64,000 bases of DNA from Guillardia theta CCMP2712 (Eukaryota; Cryptophyceae; Pyrenomonadales; Geminigeraceae), in the NCBI RefSeq assembly GCF_000315625.1, contig NW_005434641.1, forward strand, positions 105,517 through 169,516, given 5' to 3'. The notes below the pieces were generated by a model, which was given only the letters and a program-made list of their open reading frames with translations, searched no databases and had not been told where the DNA came from. Positions 11,438-26,978 of this stretch are shown here, piece by piece (position 1 is the first letter of the stretch; each line of letters begins with the position of its first letter). A program made the translations under genes and the position numbers.

Positions 11438-12963
11438 ATGGCAGCCCAGCGAGCAGTACCGGCGCCGTCGAGGCGATGGGGACTGAGCATGGGCTTAACC
11501 AGCGGCGATCTTCCTCCTCCTCCTCTTCATCATCATCTTCATCCGTTGCACCCAGCCAGCGCGGCTCTTCCCTCACACTCCAGCGTCATCGACGCGTCCC
11601 TGAGGAGCAGCAGGGTCCCCCTCGAATGCGTTGACTTTGTCGCCAATGCATGGAGAGATCTTTGCGGAAAGGAAGGGAACTCGGAGCAAGGTATGAATGA
11701 GCACATGTGCTTCCTTGCGAGCTCCTCGTCTGAGTTGGTTGCTCCTCGAACTCGTGTCATGCAGAGGATTCTTCAGACGTTGACGTGGAAGATATCGGGG
11801 GGTGGGTTTCAGAGTTTGTGCTGTCGGAGAGTGACGTCGCGAGGCTGAAATCCTTGTGTCAAGAGGTCAGAAGACGAGCGTGTCGAGCGATCTCACCCTT
11901 GTGACTCCATCCCTCCATCCAGGCTCCCAACACCCTCGAAATGAGGCGAGTGCTGGGCTTCTTCTGGAAGAAGAACTCCAAGGTTTCCGAGCTCATGGAA
12001 GCCATCGGATCTCGCAGACCTGGCCAGGTGCGTCACTCTAGAGCCCGTACAGAGCCCTCTGAAGCCTCGGATGCTCTCCTGCTCTCCTTGGCTGGTCAGA
12101 GTTCATACTACTCGCAGATGAAGCGCGAGGAGAGGTCGGCGCTGCAGAATCGCATTCGGCGTGAACTTGAGGTAACAGCAGGTGAACATTTGATGGGATT
12201 TTAATCTGCCGTCTGATTGCAGGAGTTCAAGAAGGAGGAGGAGAAAATCATCGAGAAGTGCGTGCATGCTCCTGCTGTATTGCCCCTCCTCCTTTTCCCG
12301 TGACCGCATGTGTCAGCTGGGATCAAGGGAAACCTGAGGGAGACAGCCTCCAACTCAAGCAAGAGAGCGATCGGTTGACGAGAGAGTTAGAGCAGAACAA
12401 GCTGAGCAGAGGCTTGAACCTGTTGGAGGTCTTCGCGCCCCGCTGCTACCATGACCAACCTGACTTGCGTTGGGTACGTGTAGATGCGATCGAGGATCAA
12501 AGACCTCAGGGACAGCCAGTTGCTCCATCGCGCCTGGTTTCAGAAGCGCGAGGAAGCGTATGTGGACAGTCTCATTGCTACCGCCCTCTTGACATTTTAG
12601 CAGCATAGCGCATTGCAGTCATAGTTTCTCAGTGGGCGATCAGCCCGAGTCCAGCGTCATGGAAGCTATTGATGCGGGACAGAGAGCGTACCCCCTTACT
12701 AACAGATGATTCATCCAGCTTCTCAGTCTCTTTGACAGGTTCGGAGGAAACCTGCACAAGGAAGAACTGTCATCGGAGTTCAGCGAGCTCCTCGGAGCTG
12801 CCGCTGTTGTATATGTTCACTCTGCAAGAAGAGCAGAGTCTCGTCAAGATGTTGATGCAGGTGAGAGAACGCATCAGCGTGTCAAACTGACGACATGAGC
12901 TGACAACTTGTTTTTAGGCAAGAGATGCTGGGCAACCGCGGCAAGGCTGTGGGAACAGCAGAT
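11438..12963 (+). CDS. Unrecognised coiled-coil protein, multi-exon
   Basis: A spliced gene of unknown function. From ATG 11438 the first exon is Pro/Ser/His-rich and ends CVDFVANAWRDLCGKEG. The following exons join in frame: EDSSDVDVEDIGGWVSEFV, APNTLEMRRVLGFFWKK, YYSQMKREERSALQNRIRRE, EFKKEEEKIIE, GDSLQLKQESDRLTREL, MRSRIKDLRDSQLLHRAWF and LLSLFDRFGGNLHKEELSS. The middle is long, charged and helical, hence a coiled coil. The last exon may end at 12963 or continue toward 13115 in another frame; the choice is unresolved. Introns are 40-90 nt with good GT-AG sites. Confidence 0.55.
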
Positions 12964-13242
12964 GAAGCACCTGATTGCCGTATGGGGGAGAGAGCACACC
13001 AATGTAATGTGCCAACGCGGTTTTGTCGGTACTCTGGTGACCTCTTTACAGGTATCCAAATGTCTCGGTAATGTGAAGATGGCCCAGCAAAAATCAGGAA
13101 TGATCTTCTCATAACTGTCTTGTAAATGAATCTCACAAGTCTTTCACCACCTCGCGCACCGTTGATACTGCGCTCATGTGCACATAATAAGCTGACGTAC
13201 GGTCATCACGTCTCTTAGCGACATTTATTGCTGAGTTTTTCC

Positions 13243-13630
13243 TTACATGTCCTCGCTGTTGACCATCTTGGCAGATCCGCTAGCCTCGTTGGCGGCCACG
13301 GTGGCCTGCTGGTAAGAAGACATGGGGGTCTGGTCAACAGGGTTGAAGACCTTGGTGGCAACGTAGTGAGAGAGAACCTGCAGGTTGAAAGATCAGCGAC
13401 AAGTCAAGATAGAACGACCCTGATCGCAATCAATCGCGTACCACGTCGCTCCCACAAATCACGTGAAATGCAAGTCATGGACTTCATGTTATGATCGTCA
13501 ACTCTAACGTGAAACATAAAAGGCTTGCAATCAAACAGGCAACAGCAGACAAGATTGCACATGCTATCTCGCTCCTTCCTCCTTCCATTCTCATCGCGCC
13601 GCTCGCATCCTCCCGACTCACCGAGAACAT
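13243..13630 (-). CDS. Short two-exon gene or truncated 3' end of a gene, unknown
   Basis: Minus strand. Exon 13622-13630 (ATGTTCTCG, followed by a GTGAGT donor) splices to 13377-13243, giving a frame that reads VLSHYVATKVFNPVDQTP, then a Gln/Ala/Ser-rich tail ending NSEDM and a stop. Codon usage and splice sites look real. The small exon is itself preceded by a CTAAC...CCGCAG acceptor-like sequence, so more exons once lay upstream. That space (13680-14350) is now filled by a dispersed repeat, and the next minus-strand gene ends at 14439. It may therefore be a 47-residue protein or the remains of a longer gene cut by repeat insertion. I do not recognise the family. Confidence 0.5.
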
Positions 13631-13679
13631 GCTGCGGTGGTTAGCGATACCGCAAATAGCGGTTTGCGTAGGCTTCCTA

Positions 13680-18771
<5,092 letters not shown>

Positions 18772-18810
18772 GTGTCTGATGAGGTGATTTCGATGTTTTC
18801 AATCGATCTC

Positions 18811-18862
18811 TCCTCCTCCTCCTCCTCCTCCTCCTCCTCCTCCTCCTCCTCCTCCTCCTCCT
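18811..18862. repeat. (TCC)n microsatellite
   Basis: About 17 TCC triplets upstream of the NTAN1-like coding exon, in what is probably its 5' UTR or first intron. Confidence 0.95.
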
Positions 18863-18971
18863 CACCTTTGTCTCCTCACCTTTGTATCCTCGCCCGTGTA
18901 TCCGCTCCCCTTCCTCCCTTGGTCCTCTCCCACGCCACTCGCACTCACGCTGAGCTCGTAGGTCAGCTCAG

Positions 18972-19838
18972 GAGTTCAGCGCTCAGGAGGTGAAACGAGT
19001 AGGGAAGGATCAGAAGAGCGTGTGCATCCTCCAGTCCGAAAGCGCAGCGGCATGCTCGGATGACGAAATGCTGATCGGGTCATGTGACGCCACGACGTGC
19101 CTCATCGTGTTTGTAGTCTGCAACTACGGGGTTTCAGTGCTGCATCTAGATGATGGCACTTGTGGCGACGAGGATTATCTTCAGAAGGGCATCAGGTTTG
19201 TTGACAGTGAAGCGGACCTGTACATGGTGGGCTCCTATGCAGAGCCGTCATATCACTCCAAGAATGTCCTCAGCGCCGCTCTGTCCTTCTTCGAGCAATG
19301 CCGGGCAACCTTCAATCTCGTCCTCGCGTTTGTGGACGCGGTGAACACACAGGAGAAGGTGGTGAATGGTGTAGCGATCCCAGCCCCAAGGATCACGGGT
19401 GCTTGCATGAATCCTGTGACTCGCAAGATCTTCCCTGCAGACTTTGTTGATCACGGGCCCAAGTATGTCGAGAGGCGGATGAGGTGTATGTTATCAGCTC
19501 CCAACTCGGACGTGTACGACTTTGAGCGTAGACGGTTCAGGTTCGAGCCCTGGCCATTCAGCTTGTCGAGCCATGCAGTACAGAGGTACAGGAAGTACGT
19601 GGAGTTGGACGATGCTTCTTTGCTCCGTTGCACCTCGACGTCTCCAGAGGTTGAGAAGGATGAGTACGCGGATGACATGAGAGAGATGTTTCAAACACTT
19701 ATCGACAACCCATCCAGTGACAAACTATTCGGACCGAGGCTGGAAGTGGCAATGTTCGAGTGGCGTAACGATGGGTGGGCTATCGTGGCAAGTGGGGAGA
19801 TGGAGAGTTCAAGTGCTGTGATCATGCAAGCTGCTTGA
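18972..19838 (+). CDS. NTAN1: Protein N-terminal asparagine amidohydrolase (NTAN1-like)
   Basis: Deamidates N-terminal asparagine to aspartate, feeding proteins into the Arg/N-degron pathway. The key match is IGSCDATTCLIVFVVC against NTAN1 VSSDDATTCHIVVL, including the catalytic cysteine in DATTC. Further agreement comes from VGSYAEPSYHSKNVLSAALS, ITGACMNPVTRKIFPADF, DHGPKYVERRMR, SDVYDFERRRFRFEPWPF and LLRCTSTSPEVE (human LENLSTSPLAE). The conserved part, about 280 residues, lies in one exon ending at TGA 19838 and covers most of the family length. The start is unresolved: 18990 is a GTG, and the in-frame sequence reaches an AGCTCAG acceptor at about 18971, so a short first exon lies upstream near the TCC array. 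Confidence 0.9.
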   Translation, partial: EFSAQEVKRVGKDQKSVCILQSESAAACSDDEMLIGSCDATTCLIVFVVCNYGVSVLHLDDGTCGDEDYLQKGIRFVDSEADLYMVGSYAEPSYHSKNVLSAALSFFEQCRATFNLVLAFVDAVNTQEKVVNGVAIPAPRITGACMNPVTRKIFPADFVDHGPKYVERRMRCMLSAPNSDVYDFERRRFRFEPWPFSLSSHAVQRYRKYVELDDASLLRCTSTSPEVEKDEYADDMREMFQTLIDNPSSDKLFGPRLEVAMFEWRNDGWAIVASGEMESSSAVIMQAA

Positions 19839-19917
19839 TTGTTTTGCTATTGATTTTTATGCGCTTTTTTGTTGTTACCTTTCAGTTCTCAATGAATTCA
19901 CCAAGAAACGTTGGTTC

Positions 19918-20948
19918 TCATTGATTCGATTCCTCAACTGCCTTCTCTTGTTGGGTTCCGCTGTTTTGGCTCTCTATCTCTGCTGTTTTCTCTTGAAGGG
20001 CCTCTGGTTCTGATCTGCTTGCATCCATCTGAGCATCATTCGAGCGAGGCTGATCGGCAGCTGCTTTCTTGTCGCCACTCTCAGTATCAGCAGCGTTGGA
20101 GCTCTCAGGCTCCTTCTGGACAGCAGGTTGCGGTTGCTCCTTGCCTGTCTCCGAAGCACTTGGGTTGGCATCACTCGCTGCCTGCATCTGATTGGACTGA
20201 ATAGCATTCCCTGCTCCCTCGCCGCCCGTTGCTGATTCACTCACGGCACTCGCCTCTTGGGTTGCTGCTTGCTTGCCCTCCTGGCTCGCTCCCTCCTGAG
20301 CTGTTCCCTGGTTGGCTTCCTGGTTGCCTCCCTGATTCGCTGCCTGTTGAGCCTTGTCGGTCTTCATCTTCTTCTGAGACATCTCAGGTAGGATGCCAGG
20401 CCCGTCCAGAAACTCGAAACGAGGGATTGACTTGATGCAGTCACCTGTGAGTTACGTCAGCCAGAACACTTTGATATCTTCTAGATCTTCTCACCAATGT
20501 CCTGCAACTGCATTGTCTTACGCTTCCTATCCATAGTCAAGCTGTGCGCTTGCTTGGAAATTTCGACCAGGAACAATTCCTTTCAAAATGCTTTCAGAGA
20601 CCAACTACGGGAGAATCTTTTACTTACTGTGCAAACAGTCATCGCATGGATGGTTTCTCTGCTGTAATTCTTCTTCTTGTCAGGATTTTTCCTCATGATT
20701 CTTTTGATTCTCGCGTAGGGGAAATTGACCTCTTGCTCTTCGGTCCCCTGATTTTCCCCGTCGCCGCCCCGTTCGCCTTCATCCTTATCAGCTTCGGCGT
20801 CAACTTCTTCCGCCTGGTCCTTCTCTGCCTGAGTTCCACCATATTCATCAAGTCTTGCATAGCTCCCTGTGCTGATCGGCTCTTTCTCTTCGCTCCCCTC
20901 CACCTCCATTCTGCCTCCCTCTTGCCCGACGGCTTCCACTTCAACCAT
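19918..20948 (-). CDS. Histone-fold protein of the NF-YC/POLE4/DRAP1 type
   Basis: A CBF/NF-Y-family histone-fold subunit acting in transcription or chromatin complexes. From ATG 20948 an acidic N-terminus leads to FPYARIKRIMRKNPDKKKN (NF-YC LPLARIKKIMK). Splicing across a 50-60 nt intron gives ETIHAMTVCTELFLVEISKQ (APVLFAKACELFITEL), then MDRKRKTMQLQDIGDCI (ENKRRTLQKNDIAAAI) and FEFLDGP (FDFLVDI). The three-helix fold is complete and spaced as in NF-YC. The C-terminal exon is a roughly 150-residue Gln/Ala/Glu-rich low-complexity tail (QAANQGGNQEANQG). NF-YC, POLE4/Dpb3, CHRAC1 and DRAP1 cannot be told apart with certainty; the Gln-rich tail favours NF-YC. Its start faces the Rpn10 gene, so the two may share a promoter region. 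Confidence 0.82.
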
Positions 20949-21515
20949 TTCCCGCGTAGCCCCTCTAGAGCAACACCCTACCCTTTTGTCTATCCAAACC
21001 CATGCTGTGAAACACCCCTACAAATTACAGTTAAAAGACCGGTATTTAATACAAAACGAACTCCCCTACCCTCCAGTTGTGATATTCAAACTATTTTGAA
21101 ATCTGTCAATACTTTTTGGAGTTTGCTAGGATAAGATTCAAGTTCATTTGGAGGCTTCCCGTACCATGGTCGGATTGCACAGCATAGCAGGGGGCAAGCT
21201 CTACATGGCGAGACATGCGAAGAGATGAGGTTAATGCGCTGCACATGCGACTTGATGCTGAAAAAAAAGATGCTGGCCTCCCCTTCTTTCTTCACGATCT
21301 TCTTGACTGCTGCTTCTGCTTGCTCGCACTTTGTACTCCTGTAGCTCACCCCTACGTAGCGTCTGAACAACGAACGTCACTGGTCGAAACCATTCTCAGC
21401 GGTATGTTGAGCACGAATACAATCAAGGTGAAACATGCATGCTGCAACCTACTGTCCGTCATTTCTGGGGCAGAATTCTGCAGGGGGAGGAAGGCTAATG
21501 CGGGCAACCCTGCTG
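20949..21515. other. Divergent intergenic region between histone-fold gene and Rpn10
   Basis: About 570 bp separating two divergent genes, AT-richer than its flanks at 21000-21130. No recognisable gene. Probable bidirectional promoter by position only. Confidence 0.5.
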
Positions 21516-22954
21516 ATGTTGTTGTGTTGCCTGCTCCATAGTGGAGGATCAGTACCGCTGGAGGCAACAATTATAGCGTAACATCCCTCCTGATATCCTG
21601 CTATTCTTGAATGCCTCTTCTCAGCGTAGACAACTCGATGCATATGATCAATGGTGACCATCGGCCAAATCGCTTCCAGTGTCAGCAAGAATGTGTCAAT
21701 CTGATCTGCAATGTGAAGACGCAGGTGACTCTTTGACTGGATCATGTTTGAAACTCCAGATGAAGATGTGATATGAATGCAGAACCCAGAGAATACGATC
21801 GGATTGATGACGATGGCGTGCTTACCAAACGAATATCCTTGTGTGCACATCGCTCCAGCGATGAACCAGGCATTTCCTGTCCCATCCACCAGCACAGCGA
21901 AGCTCACCCATATGCAGGATGGAGATCTGATCCAGCATCTTCTTGAAAAACTAGGGAACGATCTGAGGTGTTTCTCAAGGCTGGAACCCCTCTTAAGTCA
22001 CTGATTCTCACAAAGTTACGAAATGCGCTTTGAGGAGTCGATGAAGATAGCTTGGGCAAGCCTGAAGCATCGCATGAACAAGAATCAAAGACCCAGGTTG
22101 ATTTCTCACATGATTGTATGCGTCTCATCAAGTTTGCAGGATCGTGGCCTTCGTTGCGGGCCCTCTAGAAATCCAGGATCAACAAGATCTGATCAAATTC
22201 GGCAAGAAGCTTCGTAAGAACAACGTCGCCATCGACATCATCAGCTTCGGGGACTCCCCCCGGCATAACACACCTGTCCTAACGGTGTGTGCAACAAGTT
22301 AAGATCTGAGTGATGAGACTTCTGCAGGCGTTCTTGAACGCCGTCAACAGAGACGGAAACAGCCACTTGCTATCGATGCCTCCTGAGCAGTGCCCGCCCG
22401 GTAAGTTCCCCAGAGCATTTTCCGATCTGCTGTGACTTCACTGTAGGAGGGCTCTCGGATGTTCTCTTCACCTCTCCGATCCTAACAGAGGCGAGTGCTC
22501 CTCAGGCTCCAAATCAGCAGGGGGCGAGTCCAGCCGCCCCGGACTTTGCGGAGTACGGTGGCATCAATCCGCAGCTCGACCCGGAGCTCGCTATGGCACT
22601 CAAGATGTCGGCAGAGGTGAAGATTCCTTGCATGACGTCATTGGATCACTGAGACCACTGGAACAGGAAGAGACGACACGCCGCGAGACTCAAGCTCGCC
22701 GTGAGCGAGAAGCTCTGGCTCGATCAGCGGCGGCTGCGTCGAAGGAAGCGGAAGCTGCCAAGCAAGTAGAGGCACCCTCCACACCAGCTGCTGTTACTGC
22801 AGCAACCAACTCTACTGCTGCTGCCGAACCACACGCAAATGCCGATGAGAAGATGGAAGAAAACAGCGAAGAAGAGCAGCTCCGTCGAGCTATCGAGCTG
22901 TCTATGATGGATCAAGATGTTGATATGGAGCGTGAGAATGAGAAAGATTCGTAA
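21516..22954 (+). CDS. PSMD4: 26S proteasome subunit Rpn10 (PSMD4)
   Basis: A ubiquitin receptor of the proteasome 19S particle. Exons splice to a von Willebrand A domain: LEATIIAVDNSMHMINGDHR, RFQCQQECVNLICNVKTQ, NPENTIGLMTMA, MKIAWASLKHRMNKNQRPR, RIVAFVAGPLEIQDQQDLI, FGKKLRKNNVAIDIISFGD and FLNAVNRDGNSHLLSMPP. This is nearly collinear with human PSMD4. Two ubiquitin-interacting motifs follow: LDPELAMALKMSAEEE and SEEEQLRRAIELSMMD. Between them is an Ala/Glu-rich linker. The stop at 22954 follows DVDMERENEKDS. The proposed start ATG 21516 adds about 13 extra residues before LEAT; a later start cannot be excluded. One intron near 21815-21905 could not be placed exactly. Confidence 0.96.
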
Positions 22955-23099
22955 CGTCATCGCAAAGAATTTCTTGGGTCGAACAAGCACAAATGAATTA
23001 GAGTAAAATGGGGAATTCGTCACAAAGTAAGGCAAAGGTCAATTATTCAAGAAGCAGAGATCCGACAAACCTGTCTTGCACACTGTGCTGCTGTTTCTT

Positions 23100-23627
23100 T
23101 CATTTACCATTGGCCAGGAGACTCCGTCGCTTTGCCTCGAGGAAGGCTATCTCCATCTTAGCTTTCTTCAGCTCTTGCTTTGCTTGAGTCAATCGGCTTC
23201 CCAGTTGTTTCACACTCTTCTGGAGCTGCTTGTGTTTCGTCTTGAGGAATTTTTTTTCTTTCTGCGATTGATAGGTCGTTGTCACCGCCGGAGGCTTCTG
23301 CAATGGCGCAACTTCTTCTCCTTCCGCAAGGATTTCCGAGAGGATAGCATACGGATCTATGGGTGTAGAGGCATCAGGAAGTGAGGAGGCAGGGGCGGCG
23401 GCAGAGGGCGACCCTGTGTCCGGTTCTGCCTTCACCACGTCGCTAGCCGCCGCATCCTCACCCTGATGCATCTGTGGGAAACATGGATCAGATCCAACCA
23501 CAAGAATGCACATGAACCATCTGATCCTGGAAAAGAAAAAAATGCTACTACTATAGAAGGCATTGATTCTCAATTTAGTCACGATATGATCGTCGCTGCT
23601 TTTCATTTTCATGTTCTTCCTCGACAA
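23100..23627 (-). CDS. Small basic coiled-coil protein, unrecognised
   Basis: The main exon runs from about 23472 (MHQGEDAAASDVVK) to a stop at 23100. It encodes an Ala/Pro/Ser-rich stretch, DPYAILSEILAEGEEVAPL, then a long Lys-rich helix (KFLKTKHKQLQKSVKQLG to AKMEIAFLEAKRRSLLANGK) likely to form a coiled coil. A CCACAG acceptor lies immediately before the ATG at 23472, so an upstream exon exists (perhaps 23530-23620, MKMKSSDDHIVTKLRIN). No family was recognised. Confidence 0.55.
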   Translation of the reverse strand: MSRKNMKMKSSDDHIVTKLRINAFYSSSIFFFSRIRWFMCILVVGSDPCFPQMHQGEDAAASDVVKAEPDTGSPSAAAPASSLPDASTPIDPYAILSEILAEGEEVAPLQKPPAVTTTYQSQKEKKFLKTKHKQLQKSVKQLGSRLTQAKQELKKAKMEIAFLEAKRRSLLANGK

Positions 23628-24499
23628 TGCTCTAGTCCCCTATGAGAGAAGATGCTGCATTCTAACAAGGATTTTGCTGTGCTTTCTCCTTCCCCTGCTC
23701 ACTCCTTCAGTACATCCTTTCCTAGCTTTCCATCTTCTCTACCGCCATCTTGTTCATGCTCCCTCCGATGTCCCTTTTGGGCATTCCACTCCAGCATTTG
23801 CCGAAATCTAACCATTCGTGCTCATCTACAAATTTTGTCCGAATATTTGAAAAGAAGATTTCAAGTTTCAGAAACATCAAATCTTCTGAGGCGGTTCGGG
23901 GAAAGAACTGTTGTATCAACGTGCTAACTTGTGTGATAAAAGTGAACTGACGGAAACCTCAACAACTTTGAGCTGCGCTCAATGAACGTGGTAGAAGTTC
24001 GGACACAACTTAGATAAGCTAGTTAAAAGTCAAGATTGGGAATGAATCCATAAACCCGCTTCAGTAAATCCTGTAATTGCCATCCCAAGCACATCATCAT
24101 CAGACCCATATCTCGATGAAGTTTGCTGCATCAAGAAATAGGATTGGTCAAATTAAATCCACGCCGTAAGTTGCAAAGCAATGGCATTCTCAATAATTTC
24201 ACTTTGACAGGACAACCAAGAATTAGACGCTGGATCATCGGTTAGGTAACCTGTCCAGCTGATCAAGTATTGTACACAACTACATGATAAACCCGAATTA
24301 TGTAAAGAAATGCAATGATGCTCTCAAGTATGCCATGCACAAAGAAGAAAATGATAGATCATTGAACAAAAGGATTCAAGTTGTAAGTCCACATATCTTT
24401 ATTCACATCTGGTTGTATATACATAATCAACAAACTACTGTACAATTCGTTTCTCTCTCTCAATATGACAAATCGATAGTCCCAATACACTTCAAGCCT
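23628..24499. other. AT-rich intergenic region
   Basis: About 870 bp, AT-richer than the genes, with only short random frames. Nothing recognisable. Confidence 0.6.
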
Positions 24500-24737
24500 T
24501 CATGACTGCTTGTCCTGCTCTTTTCCTTGAAGTTTCGCGTTGCAAACCTTGCTTCGGGCAGCCAACAGGTTACTGAGGCACATTTCGCCATTCTTGGAGA
24601 TCTTGGACTCGCATGCTATCCGTTTTCCCTTGGCATTGTCGATGTTCCAGTCCTCGATGAAGCGGATGGTGCGGCTGGACTTGAGAGCATTGGGCTTCAG
24701 GCAGGTAGCCTTGAGGGACATGGTAGAGGATGCCATG
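24500..24737 (-). CDS. Small protein, member 1 of a divergent paralogous pair
   Basis: A 79-codon intronless frame starting MASSTMSLKATCLKPNALKS. It contains the signature TIRFIEDWNIDNAKG and, near the C-terminus, MCLSNLLAARSKV. The signature is shared with the plus-strand frame at 25295-25492 (SIRFQEDWHV and ACLANMLAARQK), and the two start codons face each other across about 560 bp. Conservation between paralogues argues that both are real genes. The Ser/Thr/Lys-rich start could be an organelle transit-like peptide, but this is speculative. No known family matches. Confidence 0.65.
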
Positions 24738-25294
24738 ATGAGCTCGTTGGTGCGGATGCTCCCGAGTCGGAATAGATATAGGGCCCCATACAAGGGGAGT
24801 GGTAGTAAATTAGGACAGAAATGGAATTTTCGGAATGAAATCAAAAGAGTTAGACTGCACTTTGAATCCGATTTCAATTTTTTGGAATTTTCGATTTCCG
24901 CGCGGTGTGTTTGACTGTTCCTGCCGTCAGCAGTCACGGTATTTCGAAACTCCGAGCGTCATCACCTACGGGAGAGAGGATAAAACACTATGTTTTGCTG
25001 TATCCGTCACGAGAAGGTTCACCTCCCGCTAAAAGTATTGTATTCTTGTTCCCGATATCTCCTGGCTGTCAGCAGACACCGATAGCACCCAGCTAAATCC
25101 CTCCGAATTACGAGAAAACTACCGGTGTTCTGACAGTCCGCTACCGAACGGAGTAGAATTATCCATGTAGTAAAGTCTATGACGGACACGTGACCGAAAC
25201 GGTGTGTGATTCTAGGCGAAAGTCTTCTTTTGCCTCCCCCGCTCTCCCATAAATTCTACCCTCTTGGGTACAGATCACACTCCAGCAACAGGCA
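24738..25294. other. Divergent intergenic region of the small paralogue pair
   Basis: Roughly 560 bp between the two divergent starts. No further gene is seen; likely the shared promoter region. Confidence 0.45.
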
Positions 25295-25492
25295 ATGCTT
25301 TTGACGACCAGCCTTCCTCGTCGCTCCATCCGATTCCAAGAGGACTGGCATGTAACCTCGGCCAACACGTCCTCAAGAACCTCCGGAGCTCTTGAGTCGC
25401 TGAAGAACAACGCTTGCCTGGCTAACATGCTAGCAGCTCGGCAGAAGTCAGTCAAGGGGAAGGCTGGTGAGAGTGAAACTCGAATGCTATGA
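25295..25492 (+). CDS. Small protein, member 2 of a divergent paralogous pair
   Basis: A 65-codon intronless frame starting MLLTTSLPRRSIRFQEDW and containing LKNNACLANMLAARQKS. It shares IRFxEDW and CLxNxLAAR, at nearly the same spacing, with the minus-strand protein at 24500-24737. Sequence between the two blocks diverges freely, which suggests two constrained short helices or binding motifs. Function is unknown. Confidence 0.65.
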   Translation: MLLTTSLPRRSIRFQEDWHVTSANTSSRTSGALESLKNNACLANMLAARQKSVKGKAGESETRML

Positions 25493-25798
25493 TTGTTGTA
25501 CCAGATAGGATTCGGTAAAGGAGTGTAAAATATGTGTAGAGTGTCATAGACTAGATAGTAACGGAGTGAATTAAAGAATCTCTAGAACGATCACCTTGGT
25601 GAAAGATCATGAAATGGATCAGCCACCCCAAGAACAAGGATGTGGGTACCATCAAAGAGTTTCAAAGATTAATTAAATTTATTCTTGCGATGAATTCATG
25701 GCTGTCCGCCTTCGAGTGAATTATTGCACAGTATCAAATAAGCACATTATAAATCAATTCTGAATCAATAATATTACACACGCATGAACCAGTCTCAC
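25493..25798. other. AT-rich intergenic spacer
   Basis: About 300 bp between convergent genes. Nothing recognisable. Confidence 0.55.
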
Positions 25799-26978
25799 TT
25801 ACTCAGGCTCAAACGAAGTCGCCGTATGAAGGTAGTTATGCAGAACATTCTGCATGTCTCCAATAGTGTACCGGTTCACAAATTTCTCCGGCAACCGCAA
25901 ACGCGGGTTGAACATCTCTGGATCGAAAGTTGGAATTCGGAATTCCAACTTGCCTGTTTCAGCATTGCGCGCTATAACTCTGTCTTGCTCATCAGCACCC
26001 AGCATGTATTCTATCAGTGACGGCTCCAGGCTTTCAAGAGGAAGATGCTCCTCGAGAAACGTTGTCAGTACACTCTTGCTCTCTTCCGTCATTGCGCTGT
26101 ATGGGGATATGCTGAACACCCTGGGATCATTCGACAGCGAAGGATTGTCGTCCCACAAGAAAGTTGAGTCGAGATTAGCCCCAAGATGCTTCGCCGTATG
26201 AAACACGCTCTTCTTCTTGGCTGAAAGAACCATCGTGGGCACGTATGTCAACATCAGCGCCTCGCGGATGACCTCCCTTGTGATAAGAAGACGGTCGAAA
26301 GCACTTTCAAGATCATGCTTCTCCTCATCAAGAAGAGCAACTGGAGATGAATAAGTGTCCAGAATCATTTTCCCAGTCAAGCATTTCGGGGGGAGGTATA
26401 TTTGAGCCCCATCGTGCCACGACAAGTCCCAACGAAGAGGAATGACTGTTTCTCGGAATGCAGACTCGTACAGGAAGAACGAGCTTCTCATGCTGTAGAT
26501 GACCACTCGGACGGATTTCGCTTGTCTGCTGAGGAACCCATAGGTCTGCATCAGCAGGGGGTTCAATAGACGGTGGTAGAGCTCCTTCATTGACTCTCGT
26601 GAATTGCCCATCCACTGAAACGCCAGTCCAAGATCATTCCCATCGTTTCCAAAGATTGCTGCTTTGTCTATATCCACGAGCAGTGTGATCTCCGCGAACT
26701 GAAGCTTGTTCCTAGGAATGTATGTAGCCCTGGTGCACTCCTCCTCCAGTTCGGACATGTGTAGAGCTGAAATGGCTGACACTGCCGGATCCTCCGCCTG
26801 CGAGATATGCCTTTTGTTTGCCAGATGTCTCAATTCAATGTTTGACTTCTTCCGAAGTTCAGCTTGGGAGAAGTGTTTTAGTTTATAGTCGAAGCAGTTT
26901 GCTCGGCAAGAGACGATCAAGACCAAGGAGACAGCTATCAGGAACAATACTCTCTGTGCTGAAGAGATCTGCACCATG
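25799..26978 (-). CDS. Secreted or lumenal protein with HAD-like (FCP1/NIF-like) motifs
   Basis: A single-exon gene of about 393 codons. From ATG 26978 it begins MVQISSAQRVLFLIAVSL, continuing LVLIVSCRANC, a clear signal peptide or signal anchor. The core has ITLLVDIDKAAIFGNDGNDL (candidate HAD motif I, DxD), SVRVVIYSMRSSFF (motif II position) and STFLWDDNPSLSNDPRVFSI (DD-containing motif III/IV position). This order fits HAD-fold phosphatases of the small C-terminal-domain type. The C-terminal part (LEEHLPLESLEPSLIEYML) is helical. HAD assignment is from motif spacing only, and motif I has Ala-Ala where the usual Thr would be, so it may be inactive or mis-assigned. A start further upstream would use a non-ATG codon, so 26978 was chosen. 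Confidence 0.6.
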
